From the NCBI RefSeq assembly GCF_009797025.1, contig NZ_CP047027.1, forward strand, positions 2,294,001 through 2,358,000: a stretch of 64,000 bases of DNA. The letters run 5' to 3'. The translations under genes and the position numbers were made by a program. The notes under the pieces were generated by a model. The model made no database searches. It was not told where the DNA came from and was given only the letters and a program-made list of their open reading frames with translations. The DNA is from Cellulophaga sp. L1A9. GTDB taxonomy: Bacteria; Bacteroidota; Bacteroidia; Flavobacteriales; Flavobacteriaceae. Below are positions 9,963-19,195 of this stretch, piece after piece; the stretch's first letter is position 1, and each line of letters begins with the position of its first letter.

Positions 9963-11591
9963 TTATTCTTTAGCTGCCACAATCGTACTTGGGATTAAAC
10001 TTTTCAAGTCCTCAAGGGTATTGGCCTCTTCAATTTTTTTATCATGTCGCCAGCGTATAATTCTAGGAAAACGCGTGGCAATTCCGCTTTTATGTCTTTT
10101 TGACAAAGCAATTCCTTCAAAAGCAATTTCAAAAACGTGATGCGGGGTAACACTCCTTACAGTACCAAAACGTTCAAGGGTATTCTTTTTAATCCAAGCA
10201 TCTACTTTACGGAACTCGGCGTCTGTAAGTCCGGAATACGCTTTTGCAAAAGTGACCAGTTCTTTTTGGCCCTCTTCATTTGAAGTCCAGAGTGCAAAAG
10301 TGTAATCCGTAAATAAATTACTTCTTCTTCCGTGGCCGCGCATAGCATACGTTAATACCGCATCAATAGTTAATGGATCTACTTTCCACTTCCACCAATC
10401 GCCCTTTTTTCTACCTACTAAATAGGGAGAGTCTTTTCTTTTGAGCATTAAACCTTCGCTATGCATTTCGCGCGCGCGTTCTCTTTCTTTAGTAACCTCT
10501 TCCCAAGAATTAAAGTGAATTGTTTCTGAAATTTGGAAAGGAATATCCTCCGGAGATGAAATAGTGTCAAATAGTTCTTCTAACAGCTGCCTTCGTTCTA
10601 TAAAAGGAAGTTGCCGAATATCATTCCCTTCCCATTCTAAAATATCATAGGCTTTAAGGATTATCGGTGTTTTTTTCAGTAGTGCTTTAGAAACCGTTTT
10701 TCTTCCGATCCTGGTTTGTAAATCATTGAAAGTACCTATCACGTTATTTGCGTAGGGCAAAATTTCGGCATCAATGACGGTCCCGTTTGGAATAACACCA
10801 ACAAGTTTTTCTAATTCCGGGTACTTATCGGTTACTAATTCTTCCCCACGACTCCATACAAATAATTCATCATTTCTAAATATGGTTTGCGATCGTATGC
10901 CGTCCCATTTATGTTCTGCAGACCATCCTTGCACATCACCCAGATCATGTACTTCATTCTCAATAGCGTAGGCTAAATAAAAAGGATATGGTTTTGAGAG
11001 GTAATCGTTTTCATTCTCCTCTAAAATCAGTTCTTGGAACGTAATTGCTTTTGGGTCCCAATTGCCCATCAATTTATAAGCTAATATATCTTCGTTTATT
11101 TCGGTAGCTTTAGATAAGGCTTTTGTCATTAATTTTTGACTTACTCCAATCCGGAAACCTCCTGTAATTAACTTAGTGAAAACAAAGCGTTCATAATAAT
11201 CTAATGCTTTCCAGTTGCTGTAGAGGTATTCTTTTTTCTCTTCTTCGGGCTTCTTTTTTAAAAGAATCATTTCTTCTAAAAATTCTGTAAGCGTTTTATC
11301 GGTTTGTTGGGGAGTAGATGGGATGACCAAGGCTATCGTCTCCGCTAAATCTCCTACAATATGATAACTCTCTTCAAAGAGCCATAAGGGAATATTGGAC
11401 AATTCTGAAGCCCATTGTCGTAGTAATGTTGTGTTTACGGGTCTTGGCGGTCTTCTGTGAGAAAGAATAGCGATAGTCCACACCTTATCTGAATCACTTG
11501 CTTTTTCAAAATACGCTGCTAGGGCAGCAACCTTTGTGTTTGTTTTAGTTGTGCTGTCTAGTGTTTTAATAAGTGAAGCAAAGTTTTTCAT
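9963..11591 (-). CDS. ATP-dependent DNA ligase (repair cluster type)
   Basis: A 542-residue ATP-dependent DNA ligase. The N-terminal DNA-binding domain covers about residues 1-200. The adenylation motif is EHKWDGIR, with the nucleotidyl lysine at Lys228, followed by VIDAEILP (motif III region), SEGLMLKRKDSPY (motif IV) and DWWKWK (motif V). An OB-fold domain completes the protein. This is the bacterial LigB/LigC-like form found next to Lhr-core, MPE and Exo. It is distinct from the essential NAD-dependent LigA, which is not in this window. It is the second gene of the operon, 22 bp after the exonuclease. Confidence 0.93.
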   Translation of the reverse strand: MKNFASLIKTLDSTTKTNTKVAALAAYFEKASDSDKVWTIAILSHRRPPRPVNTTLLRQWASELSNIPLWLFEESYHIVGDLAETIALVIPSTPQQTDKTLTEFLEEMILLKKKPEEEKKEYLYSNWKALDYYERFVFTKLITGGFRIGVSQKLMTKALSKATEINEDILAYKLMGNWDPKAITFQELILEENENDYLSKPYPFYLAYAIENEVHDLGDVQGWSAEHKWDGIRSQTIFRNDELFVWSRGEELVTDKYPELEKLVGVIPNGTVIDAEILPYANNVIGTFNDLQTRIGRKTVSKALLKKTPIILKAYDILEWEGNDIRQLPFIERRQLLEELFDTISSPEDIPFQISETIHFNSWEEVTKERERAREMHSEGLMLKRKDSPYLVGRKKGDWWKWKVDPLTIDAVLTYAMRGHGRRSNLFTDYTFALWTSNEEGQKELVTFAKAYSGLTDAEFRKVDAWIKKNTLERFGTVRSVTPHHVFEIAFEGIALSKRHKSGIATRFPRIIRWRHDKKIEEANTLEDLKSLIPSTIVAAKE

Positions 11592-11613
11592 GGGTTCAAA
11601 TTCAATCTATCTT

Positions 11614-12633
11614 TTAACTACTAATTATTTTTTCTTCAATTTCTGTATTTTCTTCGTCTCCGTATTGTGTTTCTTCAGTTCTGGCATCATACCCTTGTTC
11701 GCGTAGGTATCTTGAAAAAATATCAGCATAGCCGTGTGTACAAATTACCTTTTCCGCACCAGTAGCTTTTATACTTTCTAGCAGACCCGTCCAATCGCAA
11801 TGATCACTGAGTACAAAGCCTTTATCTATTGCTCTTCTGCGTCTTGCCCCTCTAAAAGTCATCCAGCCACTAGCAGATGCTGTAACATAAGGCACCATTT
11901 TTTTTATCCAAGTACTGCCGTGTGCGCTAGGAGGAGCTAGTACTATGTTGCCCAATAAATCTTGTTTTTTAGTTTCTTTGGTGATTAGTGTTGTTTCGGG
12001 GAAATCTACGAGTGGGCGTAATACTTCGGTCATGTTTTCTATGGCGCCGTGCGTATATATTTTGCCTATTTCAGGATTTAAATATTTTAATAAACGTTGC
12101 GCTTTACCTAGGCTATATCCAAAAAGTATCGATGTTTTTCCTTCCGCTTGGTTTTCAAGCCACCAGTTGTTAATAGATTCCATCACTTCCTGTTGTGGGG
12201 TCCATTTAAAGGCTGGTAATCCAAAAGTACATTCTGTAATAAAGGAATCGCACTTTACCACTTCATAGGGTGTAGAAATTCCGTCGTTCTCAGTTTTATA
12301 ATCACCCGTAAACACCCAAACTTCTCCTTTATGTTCAACGCGTATTTGTGAAGAACCAATAATATGACCTGCAGGGTGCAGGCTAAATTTTACATTATTA
12401 ATGCTAAAGGTTTCTCCCCATGCTACTCCAGATACATTAATTTCACCAAGCCTGTGGCTAATAATAGGAACATTTCTATGATGGGTAATGTAGCTCTTGT
12501 GTCCATAGCGGCTATGGTCTGCGTGGCCATGTGTAATAATAGCTTTATCAACTGGCTTCCAGGGGTCTAGATATACTTTTGCGGCACTGCAATATATACC
12601 TTTATTGGTAAATTGTAGTAGTGGGTTTTTCAT
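11614..12633 (-). CDS. Ligase-associated DNA damage response exonuclease (metallo-beta-lactamase fold)
   Basis: A 339-residue metallo-beta-lactamase/beta-CASP protein of the SNM1-like group. The metal-binding motif is THGHADHS (about residue 36). Further ligand regions are HPAGHIIGS, FTGDYKTENDG and SDHCDW (about 275). Homologues in this cluster act as DNA exonucleases, by analogy with SNM1/Apollo nucleases. It is the first gene of the four-gene operon, with no gene within 180 bp upstream on its strand, so the operon promoter should lie in 12,634-12,760. No clear -7 box was found there. Confidence 0.9.
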   Translation of the reverse strand: MKNPLLQFTNKGIYCSAAKVYLDPWKPVDKAIITHGHADHSRYGHKSYITHHRNVPIISHRLGEINVSGVAWGETFSINNVKFSLHPAGHIIGSSQIRVEHKGEVWVFTGDYKTENDGISTPYEVVKCDSFITECTFGLPAFKWTPQQEVMESINNWWLENQAEGKTSILFGYSLGKAQRLLKYLNPEIGKIYTHGAIENMTEVLRPLVDFPETTLITKETKKQDLLGNIVLAPPSAHGSTWIKKMVPYVTASASGWMTFRGARRRRAIDKGFVLSDHCDWTGLLESIKATGAEKVICTHGYADIFSRYLREQGYDARTEETQYGDEENTEIEEKIISS

Positions 12634-12759
12634 AGCCTTGTGAAATTACAAAATTATTTAAGAGTTGATTTTTTTAGGAAACTTCTGAAAGGCCAGTATA
12701 TCGTTATTTTTCATAGAAATAACCTTGTAGCTAATCAAGAGCCAAAATAATCGGTTTTA

Positions 12760-12792
12760 TTGTAAAAAATGACTCCTAAAAAATTATATTTG
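12760..12792 (+). promoter_or_regulatory. Promoter of the TerB-like gene
   Basis: A TTG (12760-12762) is followed after 22 bp by TATATTTG (12785-12792), a perfect TAnnTTTG -7 box. It ends 21 bp before the ATG at 12814, giving a short leader. Confidence 0.6.
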
Positions 12793-12813
12793 TGCTCAAA
12801 TAAAAAATAGATT

Positions 12814-13236
12814 ATGTCTTTTGTAGATTTATACAGCAGTGGCGAGCATAGAAGAAATTTAGCTCATTTTTCCTCAATTGCGTCTTTGGCGGCAATTGAC
12901 GGTGAAGTTAATCCTAAAGAAAAAGATTTATTAGACCGCTTTGCTCGGAAATTAGATATTACTGATGTAGAATATGCTGAGGTTTTGAGTTCTAATAATA
13001 AGTATCCTATTAATCCTCCAAATACATCAGAGGAACGTTTAGAGCGTTTGTTTGATTTATTTAGAATTGTTTACGCAGATCACGAAATTGAAGAAGAAGA
13101 AATGATTCTGATTAATAAGTATGCTATTGGTTTAGGATATTCTTCTGAGGCGGCTTCTAAATTAATTAAGCGTTCTATACAGATCTTTGGTGGACGATTA
13201 GATTTTGATGATTATGTTTACTTAGTTAAGAAATAA
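12814..13236 (+). CDS. TerB-like domain protein
   Basis: A 140-residue soluble, acidic, all-helical protein. The N-terminal part (about residues 17-40, ASLAAIDGEVNPKEKDLL) and the repeat-like central part (YADHEIEEEEMILINKYAIGLG, about 88-110) match the TerB/tellurite-resistance fold, in which paired acidic clusters bind divalent metal. Many TerB-like proteins are not involved in tellurite resistance, and no ter operon genes are near. The function is therefore unknown beyond the fold. It has its own promoter and ends at a strong terminator shared with fbp. Confidence 0.75.
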   Translation: MSFVDLYSSGEHRRNLAHFSSIASLAAIDGEVNPKEKDLLDRFARKLDITDVEYAEVLSSNNKYPINPPNTSEERLERLFDLFRIVYADHEIEEEEMILINKYAIGLGYSSEAASKLIKRSIQIFGGRLDFDDYVYLVKK

Positions 13237-13250
13237 GAAATTTAGGAACA

Positions 13251-13279
13251 AAAAAAAGGGGCTTTTAGCCCCTTTTTTT
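13251..13279. terminator. Bidirectional intrinsic terminator between TerB-like gene and fbp
   Basis: A 12-bp perfect stem: AAAAAAAGGGGC at 13251-13262, loop TTTTA, then GCCCCTTTTTTT at 13268-13279. The A tract on one side and the T tract on the other make it work in both directions, which suits the convergent genes on either side. Confidence 0.9.
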
Positions 13280-13296
13280 ATATGTTAATTATTGAA

Positions 13297-14307
13297 TTAT
13301 GCATTCGCAATTTTTATAAACTCCTCTGCTTTTTCAACCATTTTTCGGCTACCACAAAAGAAAGGCACACGTTGATGAAGTTCTACAGGATCAATTTCCA
13401 TAATTCTATTTTTTCCATCACTCGCTAAACCATTCGCTTGTTCTGCAATAAAAGCCATAGGGTTGCATTCATACAATAAGCGTAATTTGCCATCCGTAGC
13501 AACACTGCTTTTCGGGTACATATAAATTCCACCTTTGATCATGTTTCTATGAAAATCGGAAACTAATGATCCAATGTAACGAGAGGTATAAGGCCTATCT
13601 TCTTCTTCTTTTTGGCAATATTTGATATAATCTTTTACGCCTTGTGGAAAATGAACATAGTTTCCTTCGTTTACAGAATATATTTTTCCTGTATCAGGAT
13701 ATCTCATGTTTGGATGCGATAGATAAAATGTTCCTAAAGCTGGGTTTAAAGTAAATCCGTTTACACCATCTCCAGTAGTATATACTAGCATGGTTGATGT
13801 TCCGTAAATAATATAACCAGCCGCAATTTGATTAACACCTGGTTGAAGGAAATCTTCGATTGTAACAGGAGTTCCTACAGGCGTAATACGTCTGTAAATA
13901 GAAAAAATAGTTCCAACAGAGACATTTACATCAATATTGGAAGAACCATCTAGCGGATCTATCAATACGATATATTTATTCTGATGCTGATTATCAAAAC
14001 TGTTGATGCTTATAAAATCATCTTCTTCCTCAGAAGCGATGCCACAAACAATTTCCCTTTTTTTTAGGGTTTGGATAAACTTTTCATTAGCAAGAACGTC
14101 TAGTTTTTGCTGATTTTCCCCTTGAATGTTTTGATCTCCCGCTTCTCCAAGAATGTCAACTAATCCAGCTTTGTTAACTTCATGATTTACAACTTTAGCT
14201 GCTAATCTTAATCCGTTTAATAGTCTAGATAATTCCCCAGAAGAATACTTAAAAGAGTCTTGATTTTCAATAATAAACTCTCCTAGAGTTTTGTATTGTT
14301 TGGTCAT
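13297..14307 (-). CDS. fbp: Class I fructose-1,6-bisphosphatase
   Basis: A 336-residue FBPase that hydrolyses fructose-1,6-bisphosphate to fructose-6-phosphate in gluconeogenesis. The metal and substrate motif [10 protein letters not shown] lies near residue 115, with the upstream acidic SEEEDD patch (about 92) also conserved. The C-terminal [17 protein letters not shown] (about 278) is the family signature. The length is usual. It is convergent with the TerB-like gene and divergent from the GNAT-lysC pair. Confidence 0.97.
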   Translation of the reverse strand: MTKQYKTLGEFIIENQDSFKYSSGELSRLLNGLRLAAKVVNHEVNKAGLVDILGEAGDQNIQGENQQKLDVLANEKFIQTLKKREIVCGIASEEEDDFISINSFDNQHQNKYIVLIDPLDGSSNIDVNVSVGTIFSIYRRITPVGTPVTIEDFLQPGVNQIAAGYIIYGTSTMLVYTTGDGVNGFTLNPALGTFYLSHPNMRYPDTGKIYSVNEGNYVHFPQGVKDYIKYCQKEEEDRPYTSRYIGSLVSDFHRNMIKGGIYMYPKSSVATDGKLRLLYECNPMAFIAEQANGLASDGKNRIMEIDPVELHQRVPFFCGSRKMVEKAEEFIKIANA

Positions 14308-14401
14308 GATTGTAGTGTTTATTTCCCTACAAATATCGTCTTTTTTGTGAAACTACAACGTTTTCGTTTAATTTATACTTTTTAAATTTGTAACTTCATG
14401 T

Positions 14402-14409
14402 TATATTTG
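14402..14409 (+). promoter_or_regulatory. Promoter -7 box upstream of the GNAT-aspartate kinase pair
   Basis: TATATTTG matches TAnnTTTG exactly. It lies 85 bp before the ATG at 14495 in the interval divergent from fbp. No convincing -33 element at standard spacing. Confidence 0.45.
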
Positions 14410-14494
14410 TAACAATAAAAAGCGAGTTAGGCTTCATATTGAGAATGGAGAAATAAATCTAGCTTATGATTATTAAAATCTAAAAAAAAAGGGA

Positions 14495-14974
14495 ATGAAA
14501 TTTTCAATAAGAGAAGCAAAAAAAGAAGACATGAATCAAGTTTTATCCTTGATAAACGAACTTGCCATCTTTGAAAAGGAAGAAAATGCTGTAGAAGTGA
14601 CCCTTGAAGATTTAATTCGCGACGGTTTTGGGTCTAAAATATTATTTCATTGTTTCGTTGCAGAAGTTGGTAGTGAAATTAAAGGAATGGCATTAGTGTA
14701 TAATAGATATTCTACATGGAAGGGACCTATTATTCATTTAGAAGATTTAATAGTTACAGCGTCTATGCGGGGAACAGGAATGGGAACTGCATTATTAAAT
14801 GAAGTGGTAAAGTACGGTCATGGTTTGGGTGTTAAACGAATAAATTGGGAAGTTATAGATTGGAACGAACCTGCGATTAAATTTTATGAAAGTAAAGGTG
14901 CAAATGTGATGCGCGATTGGGACGTGGTTCAATTAGATGAAAATGGTATTAAAAATTATATTGCTAATATATGA
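14495..14974 (+). CDS. GNAT family N-acetyltransferase (diamine acetyltransferase-like)
   Basis: A 159-residue GNAT enzyme. The acetyl-CoA binding segment is MRGTGMGTALLNEV (about residues 90-103, the RxxGxG/A pattern), and the C-terminal WNEPAIKFYESKGA (about 127-140) is typical of the spermidine/spermine acetyltransferase-like branch. The substrate is not certain. Its stop overlaps the start of aspartate kinase (ATGA), so the two are translationally coupled. Confidence 0.8.
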   Translation: MKFSIREAKKEDMNQVLSLINELAIFEKEENAVEVTLEDLIRDGFGSKILFHCFVAEVGSEIKGMALVYNRYSTWKGPIIHLEDLIVTASMRGTGMGTALLNEVVKYGHGLGVKRINWEVIDWNEPAIKFYESKGANVMRDWDVVQLDENGIKNYIANI

Positions 14975-16221
14975 GAATTTTTAAATTTGGAGGAGCGTCT
15001 GTAAAAGATGCAAATGGTGTAAAAAATCTAGTGAGTGTTTTAGAGCAGGTAGGGTATGAACATACTTTAGTTGTGGTTTCTGCAATGGGTAAAACAACCA
15101 ATGCAATGGAAACGGTTGTCACGAGTTATTTCAGAGATAAAACAGAAGTTGCTTCTGCTATACAAGAGGTTCTTAAGTATCATAATGATATTCTAATGGA
15201 TCTGTTTGAAAATGACAAACACCCAATTTTTAAGCAAATTAAAGATTTGTTCGATGAAGTTCAGGGTTTTTTAGCTTGGAATAAATCGCCAAAACATAGT
15301 TTTGTTTATGATCAAGTAATAGGATACGGCGAATTAGTTTCTACCACAATTTTAAGTGCTTATTTAAATGAGGTAGGTATAAACAATACTTGGTTAGATG
15401 TTCGTGATTATATTAAAACGAATGATAATTACAGAGATGCAGCCATTAACTGGGACAAGACTCAAGAAAATATTACAAAAGGGATCGATAAAAGCAAATT
15501 GTATATCACACAAGGGTTTATTGGTAGTGATGATAATAACTTTACAACTACATTGGGTAGAGAGGGGTCCGATTATTCTGCGGCGATATTAGCATACTGT
15601 TTGAACGCTACTGCTGTAACAATATGGAAAGATGTTCCAGGGGTATTAAATGCCGATCCAAGATATTTTGATAATGCACAATTGTTAAATCAAATATCAT
15701 ATAGAGAAGCTATTGAGTTGGCTTTTTATGGTGCTTCTGTAATTCATCCTAAAACATTACAGCCTTTACAAAGAAAAGAAATTCCTTTACTTGTAAAATC
15801 TTTTTTAGAGCCTAAAAATGCTGGGACTACAGTAGGTAAAGGTGTGGGTATTGAGCCAAAAGTGCCTTGTTTTATTGTGAAAAAGAATCAAGTTTTAATG
15901 AAGTTATCATCTTTAGATTTTTCATTTATTGTAGAAGATAGCATTAGTGAACTCTTTAAGTTGTTGCATGATCATAAAATGAAGGTTGATCTTATCCAGA
16001 ATTCTGCAATTAGTTTTTCAGTTTGTGTAGAAAATAAATATGGCAGGTTGAATGAGTTGTTAGAAATATTAAAAAGAAAGTTTAAAGTAAATCATCAAGA
16101 AGATGTTTCCTTATATACTATTCGTCATTTTGATACAGAATCCATTACATCTTTACAAAATGGTAAAGAAATTCTATTGGAACAACGCGGTAAAGAAACG
16201 GTACAGTTAGTCGTTAAGTAA
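14971..16221 (+). CDS. lysC: Aspartate kinase (monofunctional)
   Basis: A 416-residue aspartokinase that phosphorylates aspartate in the first step of lysine, methionine, threonine and diaminopimelate synthesis. The N-terminal FKFGGASVKD motif (residues 4-13), the TTLGREGSDYSAA segment (about 190), and WKDVPGVLNADPR (about 215) form the kinase domain. An ACT-like regulatory region follows from about residue 300. No homoserine dehydrogenase domain is attached. The ATG overlaps the preceding stop by four bases. Confidence 0.93.
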   Translation: MRIFKFGGASVKDANGVKNLVSVLEQVGYEHTLVVVSAMGKTTNAMETVVTSYFRDKTEVASAIQEVLKYHNDILMDLFENDKHPIFKQIKDLFDEVQGFLAWNKSPKHSFVYDQVIGYGELVSTTILSAYLNEVGINNTWLDVRDYIKTNDNYRDAAINWDKTQENITKGIDKSKLYITQGFIGSDDNNFTTTLGREGSDYSAAILAYCLNATAVTIWKDVPGVLNADPRYFDNAQLLNQISYREAIELAFYGASVIHPKTLQPLQRKEIPLLVKSFLEPKNAGTTVGKGVGIEPKVPCFIVKKNQVLMKLSSLDFSFIVEDSISELFKLLHDHKMKVDLIQNSAISFSVCVENKYGRLNELLEILKRKFKVNHQEDVSLYTIRHFDTESITSLQNGKEILLEQRGKETVQLVVK

Positions 16222-16341
16222 TCTTTTGATTGTCAATACTAAACTTCTATAAAAGGGAACTTTTTTTAAAAAAGAAATTAAAAGGTAAAAGTCAAGTAAC
16301 GATTTTCCTATATTAGCATACAGGAAAATGGGTAAGACACT

Positions 16342-18183
16342 ATGGGTTTAGTAACCGCGAAGGAAGTTGCGCAAGCAATAAAGATTGATAAATATGGCTT
16401 TTTGGGAACTTTTGTAGGATGGGTTCTTATGAAAGTAACTAGAATATCAGGTATCAATCGTTTTTATGATACCATTAAGCATTTAGAAGGCAAGGCTTAT
16501 GCAGAGGCTATAATAGATTATTTTGAAATAGATTTTAACATTCCTGAAGAGGATTTTAAAAGATTACCTAAAGAGGGAGCTTTTGTAACGGTGTCCAATC
16601 ATCCACTTGGCGCAATCGATGGGATTATTTTAATAAAGTTGATGGCAGAATATCGTCCTGATTTTAAAATCATGACAAATTTTCTATTACAGCGTATGGA
16701 GCCAATTGTTCCGTTTATAATTCCTGTGAACCCTTTTGAATCTCGAAAAGATGTTAGAAGTAGTTTGGCCGGATTTAAAACGGCATTGCAACATTTGAAA
16801 GACGGACATCCATTATGTGTTTTTCCAGCGGGGGAAGTTTCCACTTTAAGAGACGGTAAACTGCTTGTTGATAAACCTTGGGAACCGGCGGCTTTAAAAC
16901 TAATTAGAAGAGCGGAGGTTCCTGTTGTTCCAATCTATTTTCATGCTAGAAATAGCCGACTATTTTATCGTTTGGCTAAATTAAATGGTGTCTTTAGAAC
17001 AGCGAAAATACCTTCAGAAGTTTTTAGTCAAAGAAACCGACCAATAAAAATTAGAATAGGGCAACCTATATCTGTTAAAGCACAGAAAGAACAAGGGAGC
17101 TTAGAGGAGTATACAGACTTACTGCGCAGAAAAACATATATGCTTTCTAATGCCTACGAAAAGGAAGGTTTGACAGAGCGAATTCGGGAACAAATACCAA
17201 CGTCATTAAAACTACCAAAAGCGCCTCGAAAAATTGCTTCGGCTATTAGTCCAGAAATAATAGAAGAAGAAATCTTAAAACTTAGAGAAAAGGGCTGTAG
17301 ATTATTACAAAGTAGAAATTATGAAGTTTTCTTGGCGGTAGAAAATGACATGCCTAATATTTTACAAGAGATTGGGAGACAACGAGAGGTTACCTTTAGA
17401 GCAATTGGGGAAGGAACTAATAAAGCTATTGATCTTGATCCGTTTGATACGTATTATCACCATTTATTTTTATGGGATGAACAAGAAAAGGCCATTGTTG
17501 GAGCATATAGAATGGGCTTAGGACGTGAAATTTTTAAAACGTATGGGATAGATGGATTTTATCTGCAGGATTTGTTCAGGGTAGAGCCAGAGCTTTATGC
17601 AATGATGAGCGAGTCTATAGAAATGGGTAGAGCTTATATTGTAAAAGAATACCAGCAAAAACCTATGCCATTGTTTTTACTTTGGAAAGGGATTGTCCAT
17701 ACCACACTGCGTTTTCCTGAGTATAAGTATTTAATAGGAGGTGTAAGTATTAGCAATCAGTTTTCAAACTTTTCAAAATCTCTTATGATTGAATTTATGA
17801 AATCTAATTACTGGGATCCTTATGTAGCACAATACATTAGACCGAAAAAAGAATTTAAGGTAAAACTAAAGGATGCTGATAAAGAGTTTGTTTTTGACGA
17901 AACTCAGGCCGATTTAAATAAGTTTGATAAGTTAATTGATGAAGTAGAACCAGGGAGTTTGCGACTACCTGTTTTGATAAAAAAATACATAAAGCAGAAC
18001 GCTAAGGTTGTCGCTTTTAATGTTGATCCATTGTTTAATAATTCAGTAGACGGATTGATGTATATAAAGATAGCCGATTTACCAGAGGATACTGTTAGAC
18101 CTGTAATGGAAGAGTTTCAGGCAGAGTTAGAACGTAAAATGGCTGCAGGGCAAGATTTAACAACTAATGAGCCAGAGAGTTAA
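16342..18183 (+). CDS. olsF: Bifunctional OlsF-type acyltransferase (PlsC-like O-acyltransferase + GNAT-like N-acyltransferase)
   Basis: A 613-residue two-domain protein. The N-terminal half is a PlsC-like lysophospholipid acyltransferase with the catalytic NHPLGAID (HxxxxD; about residues 91-98) and FPAGEVS (about 170). The C-terminal half (about 310-520) resembles the OlsB/GlsB N-acyltransferase family, with YRMGLGREI and a DLFRVEPEL segment. This architecture is that of OlsF, shown in Flavobacterium johnsoniae and Serratia to make ornithine lipids in one polypeptide. The product here may be an ornithine or related amino acid lipid. It is a single gene ending in a strong terminator. Confidence 0.85.
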   Translation: MGLVTAKEVAQAIKIDKYGFLGTFVGWVLMKVTRISGINRFYDTIKHLEGKAYAEAIIDYFEIDFNIPEEDFKRLPKEGAFVTVSNHPLGAIDGIILIKLMAEYRPDFKIMTNFLLQRMEPIVPFIIPVNPFESRKDVRSSLAGFKTALQHLKDGHPLCVFPAGEVSTLRDGKLLVDKPWEPAALKLIRRAEVPVVPIYFHARNSRLFYRLAKLNGVFRTAKIPSEVFSQRNRPIKIRIGQPISVKAQKEQGSLEEYTDLLRRKTYMLSNAYEKEGLTERIREQIPTSLKLPKAPRKIASAISPEIIEEEILKLREKGCRLLQSRNYEVFLAVENDMPNILQEIGRQREVTFRAIGEGTNKAIDLDPFDTYYHHLFLWDEQEKAIVGAYRMGLGREIFKTYGIDGFYLQDLFRVEPELYAMMSESIEMGRAYIVKEYQQKPMPLFLLWKGIVHTTLRFPEYKYLIGGVSISNQFSNFSKSLMIEFMKSNYWDPYVAQYIRPKKEFKVKLKDADKEFVFDETQADLNKFDKLIDEVEPGSLRLPVLIKKYIKQNAKVVAFNVDPLFNNSVDGLMYIKIADLPEDTVRPVMEEFQAELERKMAAGQDLTTNEPES

Positions 18184-18200
18184 GATTTTTTAATACTACT

Positions 18201-18232
18201 AAAAAAGCCAAATCGTAAGATTTGGCTTTTTT
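18201..18232. terminator. Intrinsic terminator after olsF
   Basis: A 14-bp perfect stem, AAAAAAGCCAAATC (18201-18214) with GATTTGGCTTTTTT (18219-18232), around a GTAA loop. It sits between convergent olsF and the TM2 gene and has A/T tracts on both sides, so it can serve both. Confidence 0.9.
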
Positions 18233-18254
18233 TATTTTTATGATTCATGGCTGT

Positions 18255-18668
18255 TTAGAACCAAGGCTTTCTTCCTACTTGGTAGGTATTGTAGAATTCT
18301 TCATCAGATTTTGTTAGATAGATAATTCCTTCGATAATACCCACTATCCAAAGGGCAGATAATATAAAAAACCCAATCCCGATACACGAAGTAGCCATTC
18401 CTATTACAGCTGCTCCTAATAAAATAATTCCTTCCTTTTGGTATCCTAATATAAATTTATGAATACCGAATGAACCAAGAAATATTGCAAGCAATCCGGC
18501 AAGAACTTTCTTGTTGTCACCACTAGCACCGCTAAATGCTTCTTTTGCACCTTCAGAAAATTCATTTACAGTTTTTTTTGCATCATCTGCAAAATCGTTT
18601 GTGGTCTCTTTTGTATTGTCGAAAGCATCTTCTGCTTTGTCCCCTAAATCTTTTTGTTCTTCTGACAT
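18255..18668 (-). CDS. TM2 domain-containing membrane protein
   Basis: A 137-residue protein. The first 50 residues are hydrophilic and rich in Asp, Glu and Lys with a repeated pattern (KAEDAFDNTKET, DDAKKTVNEFSEGAKEAF), likely an amphipathic helix. The TM2 domain follows: KKVLAGLLAIFLGSFGIHKF (about 53-72), then a second hydrophobic segment around residues 77-108. TM2 proteins are widespread small membrane proteins of unknown function. Confidence 0.8.
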   Translation of the reverse strand: MSEEQKDLGDKAEDAFDNTKETTNDFADDAKKTVNEFSEGAKEAFSGASGDNKKVLAGLLAIFLGSFGIHKFILGYQKEGIILLGAAVIGMATSCIGIGFFILSALWIVGIIEGIIYLTKSDEEFYNTYQVGRKPWF

Positions 18669-18723
18669 TGGTTGAATTGTTATTTGTTATTAAACTAGTC
18701 TAAATGTAGCAATAATTTCTAAA

Positions 18724-19110
18724 TCAAAGAAATGCGGCGTCTTTTGGTTCCCAGAGTTCTATTTTATTTCCGTCTGGATCAAGAATCCATCCAAATTTTC
18801 CATATTCAAATTCTTGAATTTCACCTACAATGGTTACGCCCTCTTCTTTCAAAACTGCAAGCAATTCTACTAAATTTTCTACCCTGAAATTCATCATAAA
18901 TGATGATGTACTAGGTTCGTAATAGTCCGTGTCTTGATTCATTGGGCTCCATTGCGTACTGCAATCTTTGCCTTCTTTATCTTTCCACCAAAAAGTGCAG
19001 CCGTATTGATCTGTGTTTAATCCCAAATGGTTGTTGTACCATTTTTTAATGGCATCTGGGTTTTTTGTTTTGAAAAAAAATCCACCTAAACCTGTAACTC
19101 TATTTTTCAT
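18724..19110 (-). CDS. VOC (glyoxalase/bleomycin resistance) family protein
   Basis: A 128-residue single vicinal oxygen chelate domain. The N-terminal RVTGLGGFFFKTKNPDAIKKWY and the C-terminal FGWILDPDGNKIELWEP are the standard first and last strands, with the metal-site Glu in IELWEP. No substrate can be assigned from sequence. It lies between the TM2 gene and a 2-hydroxyacid dehydrogenase on the same strand with gaps of 55 and 85 bp. Confidence 0.8.
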   Translation of the reverse strand: MKNRVTGLGGFFFKTKNPDAIKKWYNNHLGLNTDQYGCTFWWKDKEGKDCSTQWSPMNQDTDYYEPSTSSFMMNFRVENLVELLAVLKEEGVTIVGEIQEFEYGKFGWILDPDGNKIELWEPKDAAFL

Positions 19111-19195
19111 TCTTATGTGTTTTTTAGAGCTTCACTCTAGTATGTTCTCTTGCTAATAGTACATATAGGTCTAGAAATTTTGTTTCTAAAACAAT

